Of a DNA stretch of 64,000 nucleotides, positions 32,187 through 41,615 are shown piece after piece. The first letter of the stretch is position 1; each line of letters begins with the position of its first letter. The position numbers and the translations under genes were made by a program. Below the pieces are notes generated by a model. That model saw only the letters and a program-made list of their open reading frames with translations, did no database searches and was not told the origin of the DNA. The DNA is from Streptomyces natalensis ATCC 27448 (GTDB lineage Bacteria > Actinomycetota > Actinomycetes > Streptomycetales > Streptomycetaceae), in the NCBI RefSeq assembly GCF_000935125.1, contig NZ_JRKI01000063.1:186001-250000 (forward strand). Reading direction: 5' to 3'.

Positions 32187-33285
32187 CGAACCGCTCGTCC
32201 TCGGCATCGAGACCTCCTGCGACGAGACCGGAGTCGGCATCGTCCGAGGCCACACCCTGCTGGCCGACGCGGTCGCCTCCAGCGTCGACGAACACGCCCG
32301 CTTCGGCGGCGTCGTCCCCGAGGTGGCCTCGCGGGCGCACCTGGAGGCGATGGTCCCCACCATCCAACGGGCCCTGAAGGACGCCGGGGTGGCGGCGAGC
32401 GACCTCGACGGCATCGCGGTCACCGCGGGCCCCGGCCTCGCGGGCGCGCTGCTGGTCGGCGTCTCGGCCGCCAAGGCGTACGCCTACGCCCTGGGCAAGC
32501 CGCTCTACGGCGTCAACCACCTGGCCTCGCACATCTGCGTCGACCAGCTCGAACACGGCGCGCTGCCGGAGCCGACCATGGCTCTGCTGGTCTCCGGCGG
32601 CCACTCCTCGCTCCTGCTGGCCCCCGACATCACCTCGGACGTCCGCCCGCTGGGCTCGACCATCGACGACGCGGCCGGCGAGGCGTTCGACAAGATCGCG
32701 CGCGTCCTCCACCTCGGCTTCCCCGGCGGCCCGGTCATCGACCGCTACGCCCGCGAGGGCGACCCGGACGCCATCCGCTTCCCGCGCGGGCTGACCGGCC
32801 CCCGCGACCCGGTCTACGACTTCTCCTTCTCCGGCCTGAAGACCGCGGTCGCCCGCTGGATCGAGGCCAAGCGGGCGGCCGGCGAGGACGTCCCGGTGGC
32901 GGATGTCTCGGCGTCCTTCCAGGAGGCCGTGGTGGACGTGCTGACCCGCAAGGCCGTACGGGCCTGCAAGGACCACGGCGTCGACCACCTGATGATCGGC
33001 GGCGGCGTCGCGGCCAACTCCCGCCTGCGCGCCCTGGCCCAGCACCGCTGCGAGGCCGCCGGTATCACCCTGCGGGTCCCGCGGCCCAAGCTGTGCACCG
33101 ACAACGGCGCGATGGTCGCGGCCCTGGGCGCGGAGATGGTGGCCCGCAACCGGCCGTCCTCGGACTGGGGGCTGTCGGCGGACTCGTCGCTGCCGGTCAC
33201 GGAGACGCATGTGCCGGGGGAGGGCCACCATGGGCATGGCCACGATCACGTGCACGAGCTGAGCAGCCAGAACCTCTACCCCTGA
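32179..33285 (+). CDS. tsaD: tRNA N6-adenosine threonylcarbamoyltransferase TsaD, His-rich tail
   Basis: TsaD transfers threonylcarbamoyl to A37 of tRNA. The product is 368 residues with LGIETSCDETGVG at the start and metal-binding His114 and His118 in NHLASHIC. The ASKHA core ends about residue 340. The last 20 residues hold six His in ten positions (350-359), a likely metal-binding tail not part of the catalytic core. The ATG lies inside the end of rimI, giving tight coupling of tsaB-rimI-tsaD. Confidence 0.96.
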   Translation: MADEPLVLGIETSCDETGVGIVRGHTLLADAVASSVDEHARFGGVVPEVASRAHLEAMVPTIQRALKDAGVAASDLDGIAVTAGPGLAGALLVGVSAAKAYAYALGKPLYGVNHLASHICVDQLEHGALPEPTMALLVSGGHSSLLLAPDITSDVRPLGSTIDDAAGEAFDKIARVLHLGFPGGPVIDRYAREGDPDAIRFPRGLTGPRDPVYDFSFSGLKTAVARWIEAKRAAGEDVPVADVSASFQEAVVDVLTRKAVRACKDHGVDHLMIGGGVAANSRLRALAQHRCEAAGITLRVPRPKLCTDNGAMVAALGAEMVARNRPSSDWGLSADSSLPVTETHVPGEGHHGHGHDHVHELSSQNLYP

Positions 33286-33308
33286 GCTCCCTCACCGCCC
33301 ACCCGGGA

Positions 33309-34553
33309 TCACGCCCGAACCGGGCTCCCCAGCAGCATGCTCGGCCTGCCCGCCACCCGCGTGAGGATGATCGTGCAGGAGTTCACCCCTTCCAGGCGGA
33401 GCTTCTTGCGGAGCTCCTCCGGGGAGACCGCCGACCCCCGTTTCTTGATCTCCGCGATGCCGATGCCGCGTTCGCGCAGCAGGGCGCGCAGCTTCTTGAC
33501 GTTGAAGGGGAGGACGTCGGTGATCTCGTAGGCGGTGGCGTACGGGGTCGGCGTCAGCTCGTCGGCCGTGATGTAGGCGATGGTCGGGTCGATCAGGCGG
33601 CCGCCGACCTGCTGTGCCACGTCGGCCACCAGGTGGGCCCGGATGACGGCGCCGTCCGGTTCGTACAGCCAGCGGCCGACGGGGCCGACAGGGGGGCGGT
33701 GCGAAGCACCTCCGGCCGGGGTGGTGGTCGGGCGACGGGCGGGCGGGTCGGGCAGGGCGGCGCCGAGCAGGGTGGCGCCGCCGGGCAGGAGGGTGGCGCG
33801 GCGGCCGCCGGGGCGGGCGCCGTGGCCGAACCAGACCACCGCCTCCTTGACGTCGCCCCTGTCGGAGATCCACTCGGTCTCGGCGTCGTCCGGGAGCGCC
33901 TCGTGCGGGACGCCGGGGGCGATCTTCAGCGCGGCATGGGGGGCCGTACGGGCCGCCTCGACCGCCCAGGAGAGCGGCGGGGAGTAGGACTCGGGGTCGA
34001 AGATCCGGCCGCCCCGCACCCCGCTCCGCCGCGCCGGGTCGACGAACACCGCGTCGTATCCGGCGGTGTCGATCTCCGTCACATCCGCGCAGCGCACCTC
34101 GATCCGGTCGGCCAGCCCCAGGGCCTCGGCGTTGGCGCGGGCGGCGGCGCAGGCCAGGGGGTCGCGGTCGACGGCGAGAACGCAGATCCCGGCACGGGCC
34201 AGGGCGAGGGCGTCGCCGCCGATGCCGGAGCACAGGTCGGCCAGCGTACGGACGCCGAGCGCGGCGAGCCGGGCGGCGCGGTGGGCGGCCACCGTGGCGC
34301 GGGTGGACTGCTCGACCCCGTTCGGCGTGAAGTACATCCGCCGGGCGTCGTCCCCGAACTTCGCCGCCGCGCGCTGCCGCAGCCGCGCCTGGCCGAGCGC
34401 GGCGGACACCAGGGGCGCGGGGTGGCTGCGGCGCAGCCGGGTCGCGACGGCCAGGTCGTCGGCCGGGTCATGGTCGCGCAGGGCGGTCAGCAGCTCCTGT
34501 CCCTCGGGGGCGAGCAGCGCGGAGAAGGTGTCGAGGTCGGTCACCTGCCCCAT
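33309..34553 (-). CDS. Class I SAM-dependent methyltransferase with THUMP-like C-terminus
   Basis: The 414-residue protein has a SAM-binding site (DLCSGIGGDALALA), an AVFVDPARR motif like catalytic DPAR/DPPR loops, and a C-terminal THUMP-like domain with LPFNVKKLRALLRERG. This architecture is annotated in actinobacteria as a THUMP-like methyltransferase; the substrate, probably RNA, is unknown. The ATG at 34553 starts MGQVTDLD. The gene is convergent with tsaD and divergent from the deacetylase-like lipoprotein. Confidence 0.88.
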   Translation of the reverse strand: MGQVTDLDTFSALLAPEGQELLTALRDHDPADDLAVATRLRRSHPAPLVSAALGQARLRQRAAAKFGDDARRMYFTPNGVEQSTRATVAAHRAARLAALGVRTLADLCSGIGGDALALARAGICVLAVDRDPLACAAARANAEALGLADRIEVRCADVTEIDTAGYDAVFVDPARRSGVRGGRIFDPESYSPPLSWAVEAARTAPHAALKIAPGVPHEALPDDAETEWISDRGDVKEAVVWFGHGARPGGRRATLLPGGATLLGAALPDPPARRPTTTPAGGASHRPPVGPVGRWLYEPDGAVIRAHLVADVAQQVGGRLIDPTIAYITADELTPTPYATAYEITDVLPFNVKKLRALLRERGIGIAEIKKRGSAVSPEELRKKLRLEGVNSCTIILTRVAGRPSMLLGSPVRA

Positions 34554-34635
34554 TGTGGGCCAGTCGGCTGACCGCTCCGGCGTGGCGGGTTGTGTCGCCG
34601 TCCTACGGCGTCGGCCCGATGCCAAGATCCGAGTT

Positions 34636-35532
34636 ATGCAGATTGTCAGATTTTTCCGAACCGGTGCGGTGCGCGGCACCGCCGTGCACGCGGGTACGGA
34701 CGAGGGTGCGGCCACGGGGGCCGCCGCCAGGGCTCGGGGCCTGGCGGCCCTCTCCGTACTCGGACTGCTGGCCGCCGGCTGCGGCGTGCACGGCGAGGAC
34801 CTGCTGGACAACGTGCCGGCCGGTCCCGCCGTCGTCGCGCCCGACGCCCGAGCACTGCACTCCCAGGCCCGCAGGATGGTCGACGCCCATGTGCGGCAGG
34901 TGACGGCGGCGCAGCACTACGGGCTGCCCGGGGCGCCGTTCAGCGAACCGCGGCCGCCGGCCTTCAAGCCGTTCCTGAGGACCGAGCCGAAGCTCGCCCG
35001 GGGCGACGGGGAGGGCCTGCCCGCGGTGATCACCCGGGTGCCGACCCGCGCCAAGGTGGTGTTCCTGACGGTCGACGACGGCGCCGCCAAGGACCCCGCG
35101 TTCGTCCGGGTGATGCGGGAACTCGGCGTGCCCTTCACGGCGTTGCCCACCTCGCACGGGCACCCGCTGGACCACCTGCGCCCCGCCGAGCAGCACACCG
35201 CGATCTGCCGCCAGCAGGACGCCCTGCGGGGCGGCGGCGGAGAGCGGCCGCGCCTGTTCCGGCCGCCGTTCGGCGCCTACAGCCGCGACACCCTGAAGAT
35301 GGCGGCCGCCTGCGGCGCCAAGGTCGTACCGCTGTGGAACGAGGAGGCGTCCCCCGGCAAGGTCGCCTACCGCGAGCACGACCACCGGCTGCACCCCGGC
35401 GACATCGTCCTGCTCCGCTTCGACGTCCACGTCGGCCAGCACCGTCCGCTGCTGGCGGCGGCCGCGCTGCGCGCCCTGCGCACCGCCCATGACCAGGGCT
35501 TCGCCGTCGGGCAGCTGGAGGACTACGTCTGA
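34636..35532 (+). CDS. Polysaccharide deacetylase-like (NodB) lipoprotein
   Basis: The 298-residue protein has a lipobox (GLLAAGC, Cys49) after a basic, hydrophobic N-terminus, so it should be membrane-anchored outside the cell. The NodB-like domain shows TVDDGAAKD (motif 1, first Asp of TFDDG kept as VDDG) and RLFRPPFGAYSRDT (motif 3). The region between them is short: the usual NHTxTHPxL motif is reduced to TSHGHPLDHL. Activity is therefore uncertain. Its last 10 bases overlap the 3' end of the rodA-like gene. Confidence 0.85.
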   Translation: MQIVRFFRTGAVRGTAVHAGTDEGAATGAAARARGLAALSVLGLLAAGCGVHGEDLLDNVPAGPAVVAPDARALHSQARRMVDAHVRQVTAAQHYGLPGAPFSEPRPPAFKPFLRTEPKLARGDGEGLPAVITRVPTRAKVVFLTVDDGAAKDPAFVRVMRELGVPFTALPTSHGHPLDHLRPAEQHTAICRQQDALRGGGGERPRLFRPPFGAYSRDTLKMAAACGAKVVPLWNEEASPGKVAYREHDHRLHPGDIVLLRFDVHVGQHRPLLAAAALRALRTAHDQGFAVGQLEDYV

Positions 35533-36917
35533 GACACCCGGCGCCCCGCCCGGCGCTGCCGCGCGCCCTCCGGCTCGCGGCGGCGCTGGGCGGTGTCGCT
35601 GATGCGCAGCAGCAGGCCGACCATCACCCAGTTCGCGACGAGCGACGAGCCGCCCTTGGCGAGGAAGGGCAGCGCCTTGCCGGTGAGCGGGATCAGACCG
35701 GTGACGCCGCCGGAGACGACGAAGACCTGGAGCATCAGCGCGCCGGCGAGGCCGACGGCCAGCAGCTTGCCGAAGGGGTCGCGGGAGGACAGGGCCACCC
35801 GCAGCCCGCGCTGGGCGAGCAGTACGTAGAGCATCAGGACGGCCATCAGCCCGGCCAGACCCAGCTCCTCGCCGACGGTGGTGAGGATGAAGTCGCTGTT
35901 GGCGGCGAACCGGATCAGTTCGGGATGGCCCTGGCCCAGCCCGGTGCCGCCGACGCCCCCGGTGCCGAAGCTGAAGAGGGCTTCGCCCAGTTGCTGCGAC
36001 AGTCCGGCCTTCATTCCCTCGGGGGTGAAGGCGGCCATGGGGTCCAGCCAGGCGGTGACCCGGCCGTGCACATGCGGCTCCAGCGAGCCGACGGCCCCCG
36101 CACCCACCACGGCCATCAGCAGGCCGCAGACCACCCAGCTGGTGCGCTCGGTCGCCACGTACAGCATGATCACGAACACCCCGAAGAAGATCAGCGAGGT
36201 GCCCAGGTCCCGTTCGAAGATCAGCACCAGGAGGCTGATGGACCAGATGGTGAAGATCGGCCCGAGCTGCCGCCCCGGGGGCAGCTGGACGCCCAGGACG
36301 CGGCGGCCGGTCAGCGCCAGGGCGTTGCGGTTGAGCGTCAGATAGCCGGCGAAGAAGACCGCGATCGCGATCTTGACGAATTCGCCGGGCTGGAGCGAGA
36401 GCGGCCCGATGAAGATCCAGCGCTTGGCGCCGTAGGTGTCGCCGTGGGAGAACGCCGGGGCCATCAGCAGCACCAGGGCGACCGCCATCGTCAGATAGAG
36501 GTAGCGCTGGAGCCGCCGGTAGTCGCGCAGCAGGATCAGCACCCCGACGCAGGCCGCCACCCCGATCCCGGTCCACACCAGTTGGCCGGTGGCCGCCGGT
36601 GGTGTCCGGAGCCCGGGGTGTGCCTTGTAGGTGATGTCCAGGCGGCTCAGCAGGACCAGCCCGAGCCCGGTCAGCAGCGTCGTCAGCGGCAGGATCAGCG
36701 GGTCGGCGCGGGACGCGAAGCGGCGCAGCACCAGGTGCGGCAGCCAGGCGACCGAAAACATGACGACGGTGAAGAGGGGCAGGCCGGACGGTATCCGGCC
36801 GGTCATCGACAGCCCGGCGTAGGCGTAGCCGAAGACGGCGATCAGCACGACGAGGGCGAGCAGCCAGGCCTCGGTCCGGCGGCGGTCCGGAGCCTGGGCG
36901 AGAGCGGCGAAGGTCAT
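35523..36917 (-). CDS. FtsW/RodA/SpoVE family SEDS protein
   Basis: This integral membrane protein of 464 residues has about ten to twelve hydrophobic helices. SEDS proteins are peptidoglycan glycosyltransferases acting with class B PBPs in elongation, division or sporulation. Family signatures include YGAKRWIFIGPLSLQPGEFVKIA, ERDLGTSLIFFG and GVTGLIPLTGKALPFLAKGGSS. Which SEDS role it has cannot be told, since Streptomyces carries several. The ATG at 36917 starts TFAALAQ; an upstream in-frame extension is less likely. Confidence 0.92.
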   Translation of the reverse strand: MTFAALAQAPDRRRTEAWLLALVVLIAVFGYAYAGLSMTGRIPSGLPLFTVVMFSVAWLPHLVLRRFASRADPLILPLTTLLTGLGLVLLSRLDITYKAHPGLRTPPAATGQLVWTGIGVAACVGVLILLRDYRRLQRYLYLTMAVALVLLMAPAFSHGDTYGAKRWIFIGPLSLQPGEFVKIAIAVFFAGYLTLNRNALALTGRRVLGVQLPPGRQLGPIFTIWSISLLVLIFERDLGTSLIFFGVFVIMLYVATERTSWVVCGLLMAVVGAGAVGSLEPHVHGRVTAWLDPMAAFTPEGMKAGLSQQLGEALFSFGTGGVGGTGLGQGHPELIRFAANSDFILTTVGEELGLAGLMAVLMLYVLLAQRGLRVALSSRDPFGKLLAVGLAGALMLQVFVVSGGVTGLIPLTGKALPFLAKGGSSLVANWVMVGLLLRISDTAQRRREPEGARQRRAGRRVSQT

Positions 36918-37223
36918 GGTGCTCTCGACATCGCTCTCCCTTCTCCGGACAGCCCGGAAAGCGCTGGTCGGTCCGCGCACGCGAGTCCTCCGCTGTGGGG
37001 TCTCCCCTGGTCAGGAGACCTCGGGGGAAGGGGTACGTCGTCGGTCTACATCGTCCGGCATGCGGCCGAAGGCCCTGGTGGCAGGGCCCGGTTCCGGTTC
37101 AGCAGTCCCGGAAGGAGACGTGGGCGCGGTGCGTACGGTTGCCACCGATGCGAGAGGTGTGTCCGATTTCCTGCACCTCGCGGCCGGTATTCGCCCTGCC
37201 CGGGCGACAGGCCGGGACCCCGA

Positions 37224-37250
37224 TTGGCACTCCGCTTGACCGAGTGCTAA
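37224..37250 (+). promoter_or_regulatory. CIRCE element 1 (HrcA operator)
   Basis: TTGGCACTC (37224-37232), a 9-base spacer and GAGTGCTAA (37242-37250) match the HrcA operator consensus TTAGCACTC-N9-GAGTGCTAA with one change. It overlaps the groES -35 region. Confidence 0.93.
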
Positions 37251-37264
37251 CCGCGTCATAGTGT
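37236..37264 (+). promoter_or_regulatory. groES promoter
   Basis: TTGACC (37236-37241), a 17-base spacer and TAGTGT (37259-37264) form a housekeeping-type promoter lying within and between the two CIRCE elements, as expected for HrcA repression. It gives a leader of about 125 bases. Confidence 0.7.
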
Positions 37265-37269
37265 CAGCG

Positions 37270-37296
37270 TTGGCACTCTCCAGCGGGGAGTGCCAA
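37270..37296 (+). promoter_or_regulatory. CIRCE element 2 (HrcA operator)
   Basis: TTGGCACTC (37270-37278), 9 bases and GAGTGCCAA (37288-37296) form a perfect inverted repeat. It sits just downstream of the predicted groES start point. The rest of the 480-bp gap from the rodA-like gene to groES (36918-37223 and 37297-37397) holds no gene I can support. Confidence 0.93.
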
Positions 37297-37397
37297 CTAT
37301 GCGCGACGGGCAGGTCCGGCACCCGCGACGACGGATCCACCTGGTCGCCACCTCAGACAGTTAACCCCGTGAGATCTCCGAAGGGGGAGGTCGGATC

Positions 37398-37706
37398 GTG
37401 ACGACCGCCAGCTCCAAGGTTGCCATCAAGCCGCTTGAGGACCGCATTGTGGTCCAGCCGCTCGACGCCGAGCAGACCACGGCTTCGGGCCTGGTCATCC
37501 CGGACACCGCGAAGGAGAAGCCCCAGGAGGGCGCTGTCCTCGCCGTGGGCCCGGGCCGCTTCGAGAACGGCGAGCGCCTGCCGCTCGACGTCAAGGTCGG
37601 TGACGTCGTTCTCTACAGCAAGTACGGCGGCACCGAGGTGAAGTACAACGGCGACGAGTACCTCGTCCTCTCGGCCCGCGACGTGCTCGCGATCATCGAG
37701 AAGTAA
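37398..37706 (+). CDS. groES: Co-chaperonin GroES
   Basis: GroES caps the GroEL folding chamber. The product is 102 residues with IKPLEDRIVVQPL at the start and the flexible mobile-loop region AEQTTASGLVIPDTA. GTG at 37398 has GGGGGAGG 7 bases upstream. Two CIRCE boxes upstream predict HrcA control and heat induction. groEL1 follows after a 144-base gap that contains a hairpin. Confidence 0.98.
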   Translation: MTTASSKVAIKPLEDRIVVQPLDAEQTTASGLVIPDTAKEKPQEGAVLAVGPGRFENGERLPLDVKVGDVVLYSKYGGTEVKYNGDEYLVLSARDVLAIIEK

Positions 37707-37727
37707 TTCACCGAGTTCTGCCCTGAT

Positions 37728-37774
37728 CTGCGCCCCTGGTTCCCGCGTTCTCACCGACCGGGGCAGGGGCGCAG
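37728..37774 (+). terminator. Hairpin between groES and groEL1
   Basis: CTGCGCCCCTG (37728-37738) pairs perfectly with CAGGGGCGCAG (37764-37774) around a 25-base loop. It may set the groES to groEL1 ratio or mark an RNA-processing site. Confidence 0.5.
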
Positions 37775-37850
37775 TTCGTATGAGCGACATGAGCGATAGC
37801 GGTCACGGCGGCGAGGCCGACGATCGCAACGAGAGGACTTGAAGCAACTC

Positions 37851-39473
<1,623 letters not shown>

Positions 39474-39484
39474 CGCCTGGCTGT

Positions 39485-39550
39485 GCTGCCGGCCGACGGC
39501 CGGCAGCAGGCCCCTGTCCCCGCTCGTCAGCGGCGGGAACAGGGGCCTTT
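39485..39550 (+). terminator. Tandem terminator after groEL1
   Basis: Two perfect stems follow groEL1: GCTGCCGGCC (39485-39494) with GGCCGGCAGC (39498-39507), then AGGCCCCTGT (39508-39517) with ACAGGGGCCT (39539-39548) followed by TT. Confidence 0.8.
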
Positions 39551-39626
39551 GCGCGGTCGGCGTGCATGCCCGGGGCAGAGGCTCGCCTGGCGGGCCAGGG
39601 TGAGGAGGCTCGCGCGGCGGGCCCGG

Positions 39627-40319
39627 TCAGATCACGCCCAGCTGCCGCATCAGGCCCATGGTGTCGTAGTGCCACCAGCCTTCCTGGATCTTTCCGTCGT
39701 GGAACCGGAAGGTCGTGGTCCCGGTCATGGTGCACTGCTTGCCGGTCGGCTGGACGCCCATGAACGCGCCCTTGTGCAGACCGGTCCAGGTCCACCGGGT
39801 GACGACATCGTCGCCCTGGGCGATCTGGTCGTCGAGGGTGAAGGTGAAGTCGAAGGCGGCGCGCCAGCGGGTGACGTCACCACGCATGACCTCGGAGCCG
39901 GTCACGGTGTCCTCTTCCTTCATGACGTCGTGGTCCCGGTAGTCGGGCGCGTACACCTGGTCGATGACGTCGAGATCGCCCGCGGCGCAGATCTCGTCGA
40001 AGACCCGGCGGGCGGTTGCGGCGTTCAACTGTTCATCCCGGACGACATCGAGATCGGTGAAGGACGGCATCCCGTCGCAGAGCGCCACCATCTCCTGGAA
40101 GAGCCGGTCGGTCTCCGGGAGGTGGGAGTTCTTCATCGCCTCCTCGTGCGAGGGGAATTCGACGATCTCGACGTAGTGCGACGCGTCGGTCCGGTCCTGC
40201 CCGACGACGCTGTGGGTGGCGGTCCGCTTGCCCTTGGTCTGCTCGACCCACTTGTCCATGAGGGTGTTCATGCCGTCGGGCCGCTCGGTCTTGTAGTCGA
40301 TTATCTGTACGAATTTCAT
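39627..40319 (-). CDS. SnoaL-like / dimeric alpha-beta barrel fusion protein
   Basis: This 230-residue protein has two parts. The first (about 1-90) looks like a small dimeric alpha/beta-barrel unit (FVQIIDYKTERPDGMNTLMDKW, YVEIVEFPSHEEAMKNS). The second (about 95-230) is SnoaL/NTF2-like (RRVFDEICAAGDLDVIDQVYAPDYRDHD). Neither gives a substrate. The ATG has GGGAGG 4 bases upstream, and TAAAAT on the minus strand at 40350-40355 is a candidate -10. The gene lies just after the groEL1 terminator and is transcribed towards it. Confidence 0.85.
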   Translation of the reverse strand: MKFVQIIDYKTERPDGMNTLMDKWVEQTKGKRTATHSVVGQDRTDASHYVEIVEFPSHEEAMKNSHLPETDRLFQEMVALCDGMPSFTDLDVVRDEQLNAATARRVFDEICAAGDLDVIDQVYAPDYRDHDVMKEEDTVTGSEVMRGDVTRWRAAFDFTFTLDDQIAQGDDVVTRWTWTGLHKGAFMGVQPTGKQCTMTGTTTFRFHDGKIQEGWWHYDTMGLMRQLGVI

Positions 40320-40390
40320 GGCGCCTCCCGGAGTGGGTGGGACACGTCCATTTTAGTGATGAACAGCCCTTTTCTATCGGTTTTTATTGA

Positions 40391-41425
40391 TCAGGCCGAG
40401 CGATCCTGGGCCGTCGGATGCACCGGATCCGCGAACGGCAGACCGGCCGCGAACCGCGCCACCTCGTCCAGTGCCCAGTCGGCCAGGCGGTGAAGTTCGC
40501 CGCCCAGGGAGCCGGCGATATGCGGGGTGAGCAGGACGTTCGGGAGGTCGTACAACGGGGAGTCGGCAGGCGGGAGTTCGGGATCCGTGACATCAAGGAC
40601 CGCGTGGAGACGCCCGGACAGCAGCTCAGGAAGCAGCGCCGTTTCATCGACCAGGGAGCCGCGGGCGGTATTGATCAACGTGGCACCGTCCGGCATCAAG
40701 GCCAGCTCACGCGCGCCGACCAGATGGTGGGTGGCGGGCAGCTGCGGAGCGTGCACGGTGACGATGGCGCTGTCGGCACAGAGGGTGTCGAGGGACACCG
40801 CCACCGCACCCAGCCGCTCGGCCTCGGCCGCGTCGACGTACGGATCGTGCAGCAGAACCCGCAGGTCGAACGGCCGCAGAAGCTCGATGAGACGCCGGCC
40901 GATGCGCGACGCGCCGACCACGCCGACGGTACGGCCGTAATTACCGACGCCGGCCATCTCCCGCTGCCAGTCGTACGGGGCGCGCGACGTGCGATAGCGG
41001 TGCGCGGCATACAGCACACGCTTGTTGGCGAACAGAATCGCGGCGAGGGCGTATTCGGCGACCGGCAGCGCATTGGCGGAAGCCGCCGACGCGACGGCGA
41101 TACCGCGCTGCCAACAGGCGTCGGTGACGTGGTGTCTGACGGAACCGGCGGCGTGGACGACGGCCCGAAGCCGCGGCGCCGCGTCGAGCACGCCCTCGGT
41201 CAGGGGCGGCACACCCCAGCAGGTCAAAAGCACCTCGGCGTCGGCGAGCGCGACGGCGACCTCGGGGGTGGGGTGGGCGAGATCGTGCGCGACGAGACGG
41301 GGATCGGTACGGACGAGGGCCGTCAGGCGGGTGCGGTGACGGGTGGTCAGCAGCTGGTCGGCGATACCGGGGCCCATCGACAGCAGCAGTGTGGGCCGGG
41401 AGGGGATGTCGGTGGTCGGGTCCAT
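40391..41425 (-). CDS. D-2-hydroxyacid dehydrogenase family protein
   Basis: The 344-residue protein is an NAD-dependent 2-hydroxyacid dehydrogenase. The nucleotide site is GVVGASRIGRRLIELL (G-A-S-x-x-G variant). The catalytic Arg lies in INTARGSLVDE, the Glu in DPELPPADSPLYDL, and the His in LLTPHIAGS. The substrate is unknown. It is divergent from the DUF2264 gene, with 190 bases between, and the two could serve a common sugar-acid catabolic role. Confidence 0.9.
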   Translation of the reverse strand: MDPTTDIPSRPTLLLSMGPGIADQLLTTRHRTRLTALVRTDPRLVAHDLAHPTPEVAVALADAEVLLTCWGVPPLTEGVLDAAPRLRAVVHAAGSVRHHVTDACWQRGIAVASAASANALPVAEYALAAILFANKRVLYAAHRYRTSRAPYDWQREMAGVGNYGRTVGVVGASRIGRRLIELLRPFDLRVLLHDPYVDAAEAERLGAVAVSLDTLCADSAIVTVHAPQLPATHHLVGARELALMPDGATLINTARGSLVDETALLPELLSGRLHAVLDVTDPELPPADSPLYDLPNVLLTPHIAGSLGGELHRLADWALDEVARFAAGLPFADPVHPTAQDRSA

Positions 41426-41615
41426 GGCGCGAGTGTCGCCGTCGCTCGGGCTCGTGGGGAGGTAGCCCCGCCGACGTCCTTGCGCTGGGGAGCGGCCCGG
41501 CTCCCGCGTCGCTCCGAACCGGATGGCGCCTTGGCGGCCTGAACACCGCGGCGTTCGGTAGAAAGGGATGCGAAAGATACGACGGATGCAGCGGGTACAC
41601 GTATATAGGTGGTAG

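Noticed and set aside
41426..41615. Promoter pair between the dehydrogenase and DUF2264 genes
   Set aside because: The region has AT-rich words such as GTATATA and GATAC, but no -35/-10 pair with reasonable spacing could be set.
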